NCBI RefSeq assembly: GCF_045290345.1
Contig: NZ_CP155447.1
Coordinates: forward strand, 8,432,001-8,496,000
DNA length: 64,000 nucleotides
Direction of reading: 5' to 3'
Origin: Singulisphaera sp045290345
Lineage (GTDB): Bacteria; Planctomycetota; Planctomycetia; Isosphaerales; Isosphaeraceae
The translations under genes and the position numbers were made by a program. This document shows positions 52,644 through 62,232 of the stretch, one piece after another. The notes beneath the pieces were generated by a model that searched no databases, was not told where the DNA came from, and saw only the letters and a list, made by a program, of their open reading frames with translations. The stretch's first letter is position 1. Every line of letters starts with the position of its first letter.

Positions 52644-53642
52644 TCATTCTTTCTCTACCGGGAAGATGCGATTCCAGTCCGTCTTCATATCCATCACGAC
52701 CCACCCGCGCTCGGGAGCTTCATCCATCGCCCTGACCAGGCGGCCTACATCGGAGTGGCGATCGTAAGCGTATTCTCGCTCCGCGTCAGTATGATGAACG
52801 ATCAGGCCGAGTCGTGGGCCGGGGCCAGCGGTCACCCAGCGGAGCATTTCGTAGTCGCCATCGGAGTTTCCGAACGCCGCGATCGGGCGGCGGCCGATCG
52901 CCCGCTGGATCCCCACCGGTTTGCCGGCTGCGTCGTCGATGAAATCGATTTCGGGAAGACGGAAAAGCGTGGGTTGCCCGTCTCGGAGTTCATACTTCAG
53001 CTTGATGGAACTGCCGATGACTTGCTCGGGAGGGATGCCGTAGGTCGGCTCAGTCCAGGGGCGCATGAATTCGACACCGCCGCCGGAGACGATGAATGTT
53101 TTGAATTGATTGATGCGAAGATAAGCCAATAATTCAAGCATGGGTTGGTAGACGAGGTCGGTATAGGGGCGATTGAAGCGGGGATGCCTTGCGGTCTTGA
53201 ACCAGTCTTTGACGATCGTTGTGAATTCCTCGGACGATTGCCCGGCGTGGCTGGTTGCGAGGAACTGGAGGCGATCGTAACCCGAAACGGACAGGATCGT
53301 CTTGATATCCCCCCCGATCGCGGCCTTGAATAAGGGTTGATCTTTCACGTCCGGGTGAGTGGTCGCATACGCTCGAACCCGGTCCACGGCAAAGACGAGC
53401 TGGACGTAGAGCGGTTGCTCGCACCAGAGCGTCCCGTCGTTGTCGAAGGTTGCAATCCGTTCGGCGGGAGGGACAAAGTCTGGACTTCCCTGCTTCGTCA
53501 CCTTGCCGACGAATTCGAGGATCGCCCGTTTTGCCGTCCCTTGATTCCACGATGGGAGTGGGTCGCTTTGACCACTGGCAGGCTGGGCGAAGGTTGCGGC
53601 GATAGCCAGCACGATCTGAGGGAATACGTAACGTGAACGCAT
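52644..53642 (-). CDS. periplasmic HAD-family phosphatase
   Basis: The 332-residue protein has a signal peptide (VFPQIVLAIAATFAQPASGQ) and the HAD motifs. Motif I is IATFDNDGTLWCEQ with both Asp residues, motif II is FIVSGGGVEFM, the Lys lies in the following stretch, and motif III/IV is PIAAFGNSDGDYEML. The cap region between motifs I and II is about 110 residues, as in phosphoserine phosphatase-like members. Export is unusual for most HAD enzymes but known for this subgroup. It lies downstream of the giant surface protein gene on the same strand, with a strong hairpin between them, so it is probably transcribed separately. Its convergent neighbour is the ABC permease. Confidence 0.86.
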   Translation of the reverse strand: MRSRYVFPQIVLAIAATFAQPASGQSDPLPSWNQGTAKRAILEFVGKVTKQGSPDFVPPAERIATFDNDGTLWCEQPLYVQLVFAVDRVRAYATTHPDVKDQPLFKAAIGGDIKTILSVSGYDRLQFLATSHAGQSSEEFTTIVKDWFKTARHPRFNRPYTDLVYQPMLELLAYLRINQFKTFIVSGGGVEFMRPWTEPTYGIPPEQVIGSSIKLKYELRDGQPTLFRLPEIDFIDDAAGKPVGIQRAIGRRPIAAFGNSDGDYEMLRWVTAGPGPRLGLIVHHTDAEREYAYDRHSDVGRLVRAMDEAPERGWVVMDMKTDWNRIFPVEKE

Positions 53643-53771
53643 GGATGATCCTTGAAATGATCCCGTGAAAGCCTCTCGCCGGCCGAGGGCCGGTTCCGGG
53701 AACAGTCACTGTCGTTGCACCGACCACCGGGCGATTCCCTCGGTGTTCGGCCTGACCTGATAGGAACGATA

Positions 53772-53805
53772 AAGGGCCCCCCCGATCATTGCCAGGGTGG
53801 CCCTT
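53772..53805 (-). terminator. probable intrinsic terminator of the surface protein gene
   Basis: Reading leftward, AAGGGCCACCC, a loop of about 12 bases and GGGGGGGCCCTT form a GC-rich stem followed by TATCGTTCC. It lies about 50 bases past the stop of the giant surface protein gene. The T-run is weak. Confidence 0.55.
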
Positions 53806-53853
53806 CTCGCTTCCAAAGATGCATTGACCAGGGAGGCCCGGCTCCAGCTCGGA

Positions 53854-56800
53854 TCAGCGGCCTCGGTGGTGTCGGCGGATTAAGGCCTTGAACGCCGCCA
53901 ATGAGCTGAGCCTGGCCTCCGTTCGCGCGGCAACACGGTGCGGGACCGACAGGTGCGCGGGCGTTGGATCTCGTCGTTCTTTGCGACGAGAGTGCCCGAG
54001 CGGTCCGACCGGGAATTTGCGTGTGGACGACGCGGCTGCCACGTAGGCCGTTGGCGTTGGGGGGGAGCTGGCGTCTCTGATGGGAGCCGTTGGAGAGGGA
54101 CTGATGTCGCTGATGGGAGTCGCTGAGACCGTGATCGCCGCCGATTTCATGACGGTGGCCGCGGCCGATACGGGCTTGGCCTGCAGCGTGCCGTTGGGGG
54201 CTCCCGACGGCATCGCGAGCCCTGGTGTGGCGGTGATCGTCGTCAAGATCGAGAACGACCGGCTCGACGTATCGCCGAGGTAGACGTCGATCTGGTAGGC
54301 CTGGTTGAGGTCGGAAACGTTCGGATCGGGCTCAAAGTAGAGATCGGCCGTTGACGCATAAGTCGTCGCCCCGGTTTGCTCTCGTAAGAGGACGGCCATC
54401 CACGAACCGTTCGATCCATCGGACTGGTACGATCCTCCACTCCCCACGCGTTTCACGACGACGCGCGCCACCGTTGTGGTGGTGGGCAAATTCGCGAGGA
54501 CGAGATGAACATCCTGCTTGCCGTCGGGGCCCTTCGCCGAAGCGAGCTGAGCCAGGTCGTGGCCATCCTGATTCAGTGAAGTCGCCACGGGGTTGAGTAA
54601 TCGCGGGTCGGCGAGGACGCCTGAGAGGAGAACCGGGCCGGACGTGGATCCATCGGCATAGCGAATCAGAATCTGGAGATTCTGGGGCTTCAGATTTCCG
54701 TCGGACCCGAGGAAGCTCGAATTCGGCGCGAGGTAGAGGTCGCCAGTGGGGGCATAGGAGCCGGCCCCGCCTGACTTTCGGATCAGTTTGGCCCCAGGCA
54801 GGTAGGCGGATCCTTGGTAGGCCCATCCTCCGCCTCCGATGGCCCAGACTTCCACCTGGCTCACCTGCACGTCGGTTCGGAGGCCGGTCAGGCCGATGCG
54901 GAGATCCTGGATCCCGTCGCCCTGAGGGGTCGGTGTGAGACCGGTAAAATCGGAGCCGTCCTGGCCGTAAGACCTGGCCACGAGACCAGTCACCTTGGCG
55001 TTGGGGTCACCCACCACGCCCCACGCGGTCACGAAGCTCGTCGAGCCATCGGCGAACGTAATGAGCATGTCGTAATGGTTAGAGAGATTGGTACCCGACT
55101 GGATGCCATTCTCACGGGTGACCGAGGGGAGGTAGAGGTCCGCGGTTGTCGAATAGGTTCCAAAGTCGGTGGACGTTCGGACCAGCCCGGCCCGCCAGAT
55201 TCGTGAGTCGCGGTTGAAAAGGGTCGGGACCACACTGGGGAGCGGGGCGACGTACTGGTAATGGCCGTAGCCGTAGGGGAGCACATCGATCTGGGCGATC
55301 GCCTTGTTTGCGGGAAGTCCCGCCAGGACGATGTGAATGTCTTGATAGCCGTCAGCGCCGACCGTCGGGCTGGCCCCGACGAAGTCGGAGTTGTCCTGAC
55401 CGAGCGACGTCGCGGTCACCTTGGGCGGGCCGTTCCCGACCCGCAGGAGCGGGTCGGTTACCTCGACTCCGTACAGGCTCAGGGATGCGGTCGTACCATC
55501 TGCGTAAGTTACGAGGATATCGTAGTGGCTCGAGCCGTGGAAGGATTGGGAGGGCTGAACGTAGATGTCAGCTTTGCTTGAGAATCGCGTGGGGCCAGTG
55601 AGTTCGCGTACGACTCCAGCACGCCAGACTCGTGGGTCCAGGCCGGGTGTGTTGAGTGGCAGGTCCGTTGTGGCGTATTGATAGTGGCCCCCTCCGTAGG
55701 GGTAAATGTCGATCATCCGGATCGCCAGGTCGGTGCGTAGGCCCGCCAGGACGATATGAACATCCTGGAAACCGTCCGGGGCCGTCGTGGAGCTGCGGCC
55801 GACCAGATCCGAGCCGTCCTGATTGTAGGTGACCGCGGTGACGCGCGGATACGCCGTCGCTGGCGCAATCGAGGCGAGTTCCTGACTGGCGAGGCCTCCC
55901 GATTCGAACTGGATCGTGACCTTCCGCCCGGCCTGGGCAAACGCGCCCGAAGTCGTTGAAATGTTGCCACTGAGGTTCGTGAGCCTCAGCTCCGCCGGAT
56001 CGAGCGTGCCGGGGTCGCCGATCCGGATCGACGTGAAATCACCACTCGTTCCAGCAATAAGTGCTGTTGAATAGAGGAATTGATTTTCAGTGACCGAGCC
56101 ACTGAGATAGAGGCGTCCGCGATTCTCGCGGATGATCCCACCGTGCTCAACGGCAAGGACTCCCGCGGCCACGGTGCGTGTCGAGGCCGCCGGATTCGAC
56201 GCGGGGGACCAGAAGACCGGGTCTCGAAACGTGTTCCCTTCAATCTTGAGGTCGAACACTGGCGAGTGAGACCAGCCCCAAGGAGCCGGGTAGGGCGTGC
56301 TTCCCTGCCAGGCACCCTGCGTGGCACTGGAGGTGATGAAGAAGGGAAGAGCCCCGATGACGAGGTTGTTGCGGACCACGGTGCCAACCCGAGTCCCGGC
56401 GAGTTGGAACGCAATGGACGAGGATTTTCCAAGGCTCGACGTGTCGAGGGTGTTCCCTTCGTAGACGTCGTTGACGAAGCCTCTTGTGATCGAGACGGCG
56501 TAATCACCGGCGGGAAGATCGCCATCAAGAAGATAGTTTTGCGGGTCGATGGTCTGGGAGATCCGAAACCAGCGCCCCGCGGCCGGTCCCGAGAGGATGG
56601 CGACGATATCGCCCGCCTCTCCGGGCGGCCCTTGCAGGGTCCCTACCTGGAGGAGCCGTCGACTGACCGAACTGACAAAGGCCTTGCCTTCGTAATGGGG
56701 GTAGTAAGACTCGGTCAGAATCAGCTCGGGGAAGTTGTACCGACCTCCCGGACTGACGGCGGCATCGCGGCCGATCCCCCCATCGACGAGGTTGTTGCGG

Positions 56801-58821
56801 ACGGTCGTATTGCTGCTGTTGCCGGTGAACAAGAGAAAGCCATAAGTGATGCCGGTCGGGTCAACCTGATGGGCATGATTGGCCTCCAGAACCACGTCGT
56901 GGCCGTATCGGATTGCGAATACCTGCGACACGGAGGTGCCGGCCGTCGCGCCTCGGTATTCGTTGCCCACGATTTTCCAGGGGCCGCCCCACAACTCGAC
57001 CTGGCCGCCGCGGAGAATATTGTTGGCGATCACTCCGCTGTCGTCGTAATTACCCCGGATCAGGCGGACGTAAGTGAGATTGTAGGAATCAACGGATGTG
57101 GTTGGGGCATATTCGATGTCCAGGTTTCGGAAGTTGAGGTCGACTTTGGGATTGGGGCCAAAATTGTGCTCGCCGTATGCGGACCCGATCACCGCGGGGT
57201 TCATCTGAAACTCGATGGCCCAGCGGATCGGGGTGGCGAATCGGATCGTGAGGCCGTCGAGTGTGGTGTGGCTCTTGTGGATCTTGATCGCAGAGGTCCA
57301 GGCCGGGGCTCCGCTCGCCTGGGAGAACGAGAAAATGGCGCCTGGCTCGGCGAGCAAGGAGATGGAATTGGGTAGGTCGATCGGCTCTGAGAGCGGGTAC
57401 ACTCCCGCCTTCAGGCGAATCGTTCCGTACTGTTTCGCCAGCGTATTGAGGTCTTGCCCCTGCTGACTGATCGAGGTCGGATCGACGGTGATCGAGGTGG
57501 CGGCGGCCCCAGGATCGCGGAGTGCCGGATCGGCGACGCCACCGCGGAACTGGGTGACGTACTGGACCGAGTCACCGTTGAGTCGGAACCGCAAGCTCAT
57601 CAGGGCGTCGGATTCGTCGCGGATGGGCGCGAAGATCAGGTCGGCTTTGGTGGGATCAGCGAGGGGGCGGATCGTCAGCAACTTCGCGCGGTTGGCGTCA
57701 GTTGGAGTCCAGAGCCATCCGATAGTGTCGCTGAGCACGGCTTCGGCAATCGACCACCCCGCAGGGAGTCCGGAAAGAGTGACGTGGACGAGCCCGGGCG
57801 TCTCGGCGGTCCGGCCGTCCTGTCCCGACCAAAGTGCCGAAGCGCCGGAGAACGAGATCGGGACGCTCGGACTCTGGGGCGGAGTGGCCAGAAGCGTTGG
57901 GTCGGGCGTCGTCGCGATGGTGGCGACGAGTTGACTGCTCGGGGAGCCATTGAGATTGGGACTGGCGTCCATTTTGCCAATCCGATTATATCCGACGGTC
58001 ACCGTGACGGTTTCGCCCACCGAGAGGCCGGCGACCGGGTTCAAATACAAGTCAGCGCGGCTCGGGTCGGTCGGATCGAGGAAGATTTCCGCCTTGTTGT
58101 ACGATGAGGAGAGCCCGTTGGGGCGCGGTCCGGCCAGCCATGTGATTGTCGAGCCGTCGAGAGCCGGCATCGTCACGACGACCGCGTCACTATCAACGTT
58201 GAAATTGCTCCGCCCCCCATCGGTCGCCCGGCGATAGTCGAGCAGATTCGATAGCTTGAGGTGAATGTCCTTGATGCCATCGGGGCCGACGGCCAGTCCG
58301 GGGCCGGTCAGGTCGGGACCGTCCTGCCCCGCCCAGGTCACTCCGAGTTCCTTGCCCTGAACCCGAAGCTGAAGGTTGACCGGTGAGGTCGAGAACAGGT
58401 CGCCGATGGCCGCCGTTGAGCCGTCGGAATACCTGATTCGGATCAATTCGTAACGCGTATTTGCTGGGTCGTTGAACCAGGGTTCGAGATAGAGGTCGGC
58501 TTGCGTTGACCACGAGTTGGCCGCCTGGTTCTGGTCCCTGACGAGGAGGGACTGTGACGACAGGCTGGACGTGGCCGTCCAGTACCCTCCGTATTGCCTT
58601 TGAACCTCAACGCGCTCGATCGCCCGGCTCGGGTCGAGACCGAGCAAGCGGATCGAGATGTCCTGGTATCCGTCCGGCCTGGCGCCATCCCGGCTCACGA
58701 GATCCGTATTATTCTGTCCGACCCAGGCGGCCATCTCGGCGAGGAGTACACGATCTTCGAGACCTTCCAAGCGGAATCGGCCCCGTCGTGCCGTCGGTGA
58801 CTTATCTCGGAGCGGTGCCAC
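53854..58821 (-). CDS. giant surface protein: LExRxLL motif, seven copies of a beta-domain and a central beta-helix
   Basis: This 1,655-residue protein starts near the N-terminus with RRGRFRLEGLEDRVLLA, the planctomycete LEPR-XLL-type motif. I find seven copies of a repeat whose core reads GQDGxD followed by DGxQDxHxxLxGL and, in the longer copies, a Gly/Tyr-rich strand. They begin at about residues 30, 159, 328, 994, 1134, 1280 and 1410. Between copies 3 and 4 lies a right-handed parallel beta-helix (about 450-870) with ladder-like turns: LKAGVYPLSEPIDLPNSISL, TTLDGLTIRF, NNLVDGGIG, EANHAH, GNTFRDP. Such helices bind or cleave polysaccharides; no catalytic residues are evident. A GTG at 58821 with GGGAG about 7 bases upstream is the start. 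The last 100 residues are Thr/Pro/Ser-rich and end in Arg-rich sequence. Function is probably adhesion or glycan binding at the cell surface. Confidence 0.85.
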   Translation of the reverse strand: MAPLRDKSPTARRGRFRLEGLEDRVLLAEMAAWVGQNNTDLVSRDGARPDGYQDISIRLLGLDPSRAIERVEVQRQYGGYWTATSSLSSQSLLVRDQNQAANSWSTQADLYLEPWFNDPANTRYELIRIRYSDGSTAAIGDLFSTSPVNLQLRVQGKELGVTWAGQDGPDLTGPGLAVGPDGIKDIHLKLSNLLDYRRATDGGRSNFNVDSDAVVVTMPALDGSTITWLAGPRPNGLSSSYNKAEIFLDPTDPSRADLYLNPVAGLSVGETVTVTVGYNRIGKMDASPNLNGSPSSQLVATIATTPDPTLLATPPQSPSVPISFSGASALWSGQDGRTAETPGLVHVTLSGLPAGWSIAEAVLSDTIGWLWTPTDANRAKLLTIRPLADPTKADLIFAPIRDESDALMSLRFRLNGDSVQYVTQFRGGVADPALRDPGAAATSITVDPTSISQQGQDLNTLAKQYGTIRLKAGVYPLSEPIDLPNSISLLAEPGAIFSFSQASGAPAWTSAIKIHKSHTTLDGLTIRFATPIRWAIEFQMNPAVIGSAYGEHNFGPNPKVDLNFRNLDIEYAPTTSVDSYNLTYVRLIRGNYDDSGVIANNILRGGQVELWGGPWKIVGNEYRGATAGTSVSQVFAIRYGHDVVLEANHAHQVDPTGITYGFLLFTGNSSNTTVRNNLVDGGIGRDAAVSPGGRYNFPELILTESYYPHYEGKAFVSSVSRRLLQVGTLQGPPGEAGDIVAILSGPAAGRWFRISQTIDPQNYLLDGDLPAGDYAVSITRGFVNDVYEGNTLDTSSLGKSSSIAFQLAGTRVGTVVRNNLVIGALPFFITSSATQGAWQGSTPYPAPWGWSHSPVFDLKIEGNTFRDPVFWSPASNPAASTRTVAAGVLAVEHGGIIRENRGRLYLSGSVTENQFLYSTALIAGTSGDFTSIRIGDPGTLDPAELRLTNLSGNISTTSGAFAQAGRKVTIQFESGGLASQELASIAPATAYPRVTAVTYNQDGSDLVGRSSTTAPDGFQDVHIVLAGLRTDLAIRMIDIYPYGGGHYQYATTDLPLNTPGLDPRVWRAGVVRELTGPTRFSSKADIYVQPSQSFHGSSHYDILVTYADGTTASLSLYGVEVTDPLLRVGNGPPKVTATSLGQDNSDFVGASPTVGADGYQDIHIVLAGLPANKAIAQIDVLPYGYGHYQYVAPLPSVVPTLFNRDSRIWRAGLVRTSTDFGTYSTTADLYLPSVTRENGIQSGTNLSNHYDMLITFADGSTSFVTAWGVVGDPNAKVTGLVARSYGQDGSDFTGLTPTPQGDGIQDLRIGLTGLRTDVQVSQVEVWAIGGGGWAYQGSAYLPGAKLIRKSGGAGSYAPTGDLYLAPNSSFLGSDGNLKPQNLQILIRYADGSTSGPVLLSGVLADPRLLNPVATSLNQDGHDLAQLASAKGPDGKQDVHLVLANLPTTTTVARVVVKRVGSGGSYQSDGSNGSWMAVLLREQTGATTYASTADLYFEPDPNVSDLNQAYQIDVYLGDTSSRSFSILTTITATPGLAMPSGAPNGTLQAKPVSAAATVMKSAAITVSATPISDISPSPTAPIRDASSPPTPTAYVAAASSTRKFPVGPLGHSRRKERRDPTPAHLSVPHRVAARTEARLSSLAAFKALIRRHHRGR

Positions 58822-59275
58822 GTTGAAACTCCCGATTCATGGGCGTGGAACGAACCCATCCCTTGAGGGGAAAAACCCCTTTTTGGAGAGAGCATCACAG
58901 CGTTGTGACTGAGAATTTGAACGGAGTCTGACTGGGCAAGAAAACGCAATACGGCGAAGTAGGCCGCGTTGACGCAGCATCGCGTACGCAGTCTAATTGA
59001 AAATTGGCTCTCAGTTTAACTTGGCGTTGTTGGCCAACGATCAACTGATCGTTGGTCGCTGTAGCTTACCATCCTTTTTTCATTGAAGTCGGCAAAGTCG
59101 TTGGCCGACACACAAGTTTGCATTGAAAATCCGAACAGAGTCGATGGGTTGAAAGACGTATCTCCTTGCTTACGCCTAGCGATGTGTCTGACATGTTGGG
59201 AAGACGGCGTTCGATGGGCACGAATCGAGTTGGTGCGGACGTCGAACTTGATCTCATCGCGGTGTCAAACTGAGA
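58822..59275. other. AT-rich intergenic region upstream of the surface protein gene
   Basis: This 454-base gap between the surface protein start and the stop of the redoxin-copper gene is clearly richer in A+T than the surrounding genes. It holds the 10-bp palindrome annotated at 59034-59055 and should carry the surface protein promoter. No reading frame here is convincing. Confidence 0.45.
59034..59055. repeat. perfect 10-bp palindrome CCAACGATCA-AC-TGATCGTTGG
   Basis: The two arms are separated by two bases, so looping out as a stable RNA hairpin is strained. Spacing and symmetry suit a dimeric regulator binding site. It lies about 770 bases upstream of no gene on the plus strand and 213 bases upstream of the leftward surface protein gene. 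A cruciform or terminator remains possible. Confidence 0.45.
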
Positions 59276-61090
59276 TCAAGGCATTTGCGGAAACGAAGTC
59301 GCTCCTGGATTTCCCTCGAGCACTGCTCCCGTCGCGGGGTCGATTGACAGGGCCAGGTCTTCGTCGTCGCGGGTGTAGAAGTAGAAGCCGTACATCATCT
59401 CATTGAAGGTTTGATCGCCGTTGCCGACCGTCTGTTTGGGGTCGGGATTGAACGGGTTGAACTCCGAGTTGTCGAAGTGCGCCAGCACTTCAAACGTCGT
59501 TCCTTTGGGGAATTTCTTGGTCCCGGGCGTCCATCGGAAGGACTGCTGCCAGTCGAATTGGTAGTTGGGAATCAGAAGAAGGGTGTCGGTGAGCCCGTTG
59601 GGATGCCGGGCGAGAAACGTCATATCCTTGCCGCGCACATGCATGTGTGCGAATAGACCGACTCCGGTTGCGTCGAAATTGAGTTGGCGGCTGGCGGAGA
59701 CCGGGTGGGCCGGCGCAAACGGAGGAATTTCGAATCGTGTAGTGTAAACCTGCCGGTGTTGCAATTGCTTCCGAACCACGGTGCGCGGAAACTTCAACCC
59801 GACCGAGAGCCGCACACGCTCGGCCTTGCCCGTCGTCGTGTAATGGATCTGGAGGCCGAGAACGCTCCCCTTGGGAATGAGGTAGGCCGTCCCGTCATCC
59901 AGGACCATGGGATCGCCACCAGGAACTCGCCCGGTGATAAAGTTTTCCTGACGCGGTCGTTCACCAAGCTTATTATAGGCGAGGTTCGCGTGGTGGACGG
60001 CCCGAGAATTGTCAGAAATAATCTCGATCGACTGAACCCATGTGTCGTGAGTGAAGACAAAGGGTAAGATCGCGTAGCGATAGTCCACATAGCCGGTGGC
60101 TGGAATCTCGTGCGCCAGTAGCATGGTGGTTGTCAGGTCAGGGGTGCCGATCCGCCATTTTCCGGTGGGGAATTCTCGCAATTTCGGTTCTTGCCCGCTG
60201 TTTCCCCTGGGCGTTCCCCCCTGGATCCAACCCAGGAATGTCTCCCGCTCCGTTTCGCTCAGGCCGCGGCGGTTGGCGAATCGCCCGTGCTTGTCGCTCG
60301 CGAACCAAGGAGGCATGCGTCGGTCGCCGACCACTTCCTCAATCATCGCCGCCTGGCTGGCGACATCGCGATACGTGACCAGGGGGAACGGGGCCTCGGC
60401 CCCCCGATGATGGCAGTCCTGACAGTGCCGTTGAACCAAAGGGGCCACGTCTTCGGCGAACGTGGGAACCTTGCCCAACCTGCTTGGATCAGGTGCTGTG
60501 ATCAGGCAACCATCCACGGATGTCTCGCTCCGTGCGACCTCTCGGCCCGCAAGAATGTCTTCGAGGGCGTCGCGAAGGTCGTGTCGGGAGGCCTGGGGGC
60601 GCTCGCCAGTCAACCGGAATTGATCGTCGATCCGGCCGCGATAGCGAATCCGGGACTGGGAGTCGATGACGACGGACTCGGGTGTCCGCCTCAGGCCAAG
60701 CTTCCGGGCGCAAGCCGAATCAATGTCCTTGACGAATGGAAATTCGGTCTTGGCCTCGACGGATCGCGCGGCCATCTCGGTAATCGAGTCGTCCGGCCCG
60801 ACGTTGAGGGCCAGGAACTGAACCCCGCGGTCGCGATACGTCTTCTCGAGCTGAGCGAGCACCGGAAGGTAACGCTGCACGACAGGGCAGGTTGTGTTGG
60901 TCGCGACAACGACGAAGGCTTTCTTCTTCCCGAAGTCGTCGAGCGACCGTGTGAGGAATCGAATGTCCTTGAATTGCAGGTTGTCAACCCGTTGGCCGAT
61001 GGGACTGCGGTCGTCGCCGTCTCCACGGGCGGGGAGACCGAGGATGAGTGCAAGGATGATCGCCGGCCGAAATCGACACCTTCGACGCAT
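59276..61090 (-). CDS. thioredoxin-like, cytochrome c and copper monooxygenase-like fusion protein
   Basis: This 604-residue exported protein has three parts. Residues about 30-190 are an AhpC/TSA-like fold (ATNTTCPVVQRYLPVL, FLALNVGPDDSI, GLRRTPESVVID); only one Cys remains of the CxxC pair. Residues about 210-300 are a cytochrome c domain with HCQDCHHRGAEAPFPL and MPPWFAS. Residues about 320-600 resemble the PHM/DBM-type copper type II monooxygenase: a His pair in RAVHHANLAYN, His in LGLQIHYTTTG, HxH in LFAHMHVRGKDM and a candidate Met ligand in FNEMMYGFYFYT. Both copper sites appear intact. The signal segment is AIILALILGLPARG. Similar fusions occur in planctomycetes and acidobacteria; the oxidised substrate is not known. 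The gene has its own promoter region of about 300 bases. Confidence 0.87.
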   Translation of the reverse strand: MRRRCRFRPAIILALILGLPARGDGDDRSPIGQRVDNLQFKDIRFLTRSLDDFGKKKAFVVVATNTTCPVVQRYLPVLAQLEKTYRDRGVQFLALNVGPDDSITEMAARSVEAKTEFPFVKDIDSACARKLGLRRTPESVVIDSQSRIRYRGRIDDQFRLTGERPQASRHDLRDALEDILAGREVARSETSVDGCLITAPDPSRLGKVPTFAEDVAPLVQRHCQDCHHRGAEAPFPLVTYRDVASQAAMIEEVVGDRRMPPWFASDKHGRFANRRGLSETERETFLGWIQGGTPRGNSGQEPKLREFPTGKWRIGTPDLTTTMLLAHEIPATGYVDYRYAILPFVFTHDTWVQSIEIISDNSRAVHHANLAYNKLGERPRQENFITGRVPGGDPMVLDDGTAYLIPKGSVLGLQIHYTTTGKAERVRLSVGLKFPRTVVRKQLQHRQVYTTRFEIPPFAPAHPVSASRQLNFDATGVGLFAHMHVRGKDMTFLARHPNGLTDTLLLIPNYQFDWQQSFRWTPGTKKFPKGTTFEVLAHFDNSEFNPFNPDPKQTVGNGDQTFNEMMYGFYFYTRDDEDLALSIDPATGAVLEGNPGATSFPQMP

Positions 61091-61396
61091 CGTCCTTTTC
61101 TCCCGGTTTCAAGTTCCCAAGATAAGGAGTCTTGATTGTGACCGAGGAAACGTGAGGGAGCAACGGGCTCGAGGAGAATCAAGAAGACGTGAAATACCGA
61201 AACAAGGTTTAGTTTACGGATTTAAAGAATAAGCCATATTGAAGCGGGTGGCTGTTATCCAAGATCCTCGAAGCCGAGCCCGCCGGCCCCACGGAACACC
61301 AAAGGGGGGAATCGTGCCCACCTGATGTGGAACGAGGGCGCTCCGCGAGGATTGCAAGCAGAATGAATGCAGTTATGCAGCTGTGTGACTCTTGGC
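61091..61396. other. intergenic region upstream of the redoxin-copper fusion gene
   Basis: These 306 bases are AT-rich near 61190-61250, which would suit a promoter for the leftward fusion gene. I cannot place -35 and -10 hexamers with confidence and see no gene. Confidence 0.35.
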
Positions 61397-62167
61397 TCAG
61401 TCGAGCCGACCTGCCAGAGTCGGTTCGACCTTCTTGAGTTCCTGGACGACGAGGTCGGCCATGAGTTCCCCCCCTTTGGGCGTGAGGTGGGTCCGGTCGG
61501 CACTCCCTGTCTTGATGTCTCTCGGGTTGAGGACCTCGGCGGCCTTAGGGCCCATCGTGTTCAGAAGTTCGATGCTTCGGGCGTGCAGGTCGACGACCGG
61601 GACCGACTTATCTCGGCCCAGCCGCTTCACGGCCACGACATAGGGACCGAGGTCAGATTCGATTTTTCCCTCGAGAGAGAATCGCCTGCGCGTCATTGAG
61701 GTCACGAGGATCGGTTGGGCGCCGATTGACTTGGCTTCATCAATGTATCGGGTCAGGCATTGCCGATAGCTGGTTTCGGGGTGGGTCTCTCGTTTCGGTC
61801 CTTTTCCTGGTTGGTCGTTGTGGCCGAACTGAATCAGGACGTAGTTGGGTTGCAATTCCAACGCTTTCCGCCAATGGCCTTCGTCCACGTAGCTCCGTGA
61901 GCTCCGGCCCGAACGGGCCATGTTGATGCACTCAACGCCTGGGCCAACCCGCTGGGCGAAACTCGGTCCCCACCCCGAACCGTCCGCCACCGTCGAGTCA
62001 CCACTCAGGACGATGCGTATCTTCGGCGTGGCGACCGACTTCTTCGCGTCGCGAGCTTCAATGGCCGGAGCCATCGGCGGGTGCGCGAAGGTCTGTGCCG
62101 TGATCAACAGCAAGACCCCCCCTGCTCTGCGAACCATTGACCTGGAGGATCGGGTGGGGTGCGCCAT
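61397..62167 (-). CDS. rhamnogalacturonan acetylesterase-like SGNH hydrolase
   Basis: The 256-residue protein has the SGNH blocks of the rhamnogalacturonan acetylesterase group: IVLSGDSTVADGSGWG (catalytic Ser), INMARSGRSSRSYVDEG, VLIQFGHNDQPGKG and the C-terminal Asp-His in DRTHLTPKGGELMADLV. A leader (VRRAGGVLLLITAQTFAHPP) directs it outside the cytoplasm. It would remove acetyl groups from pectin-type rhamnogalacturonan. It starts 65 bases after the DUF1501 gene on the same strand, so DUF1553-DUF1501-esterase probably forms an operon that parallels the DUF1553-DUF1501-sialidase set at 11574-17368. Other polysaccharide acetylesterases are possible. Confidence 0.86.
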   Translation of the reverse strand: MAHPTRSSRSMVRRAGGVLLLITAQTFAHPPMAPAIEARDAKKSVATPKIRIVLSGDSTVADGSGWGPSFAQRVGPGVECINMARSGRSSRSYVDEGHWRKALELQPNYVLIQFGHNDQPGKGPKRETHPETSYRQCLTRYIDEAKSIGAQPILVTSMTRRRFSLEGKIESDLGPYVVAVKRLGRDKSVPVVDLHARSIELLNTMGPKAAEVLNPRDIKTGSADRTHLTPKGGELMADLVVQELKKVEPTLAGRLD

Positions 62168-62232
62168 GCCTTGCCTCCGGCTCCGACTGAGGTCTCGTTC
62201 AGTGATGTCGTCTCTGCCGCGGACGGAATCAA

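Noticed and set aside
56080..57375. 431-codon plus-strand frame opposite the surface protein
   Set aside because: The minus strand shows continuous beta-helix and repeat structure through the same bases.
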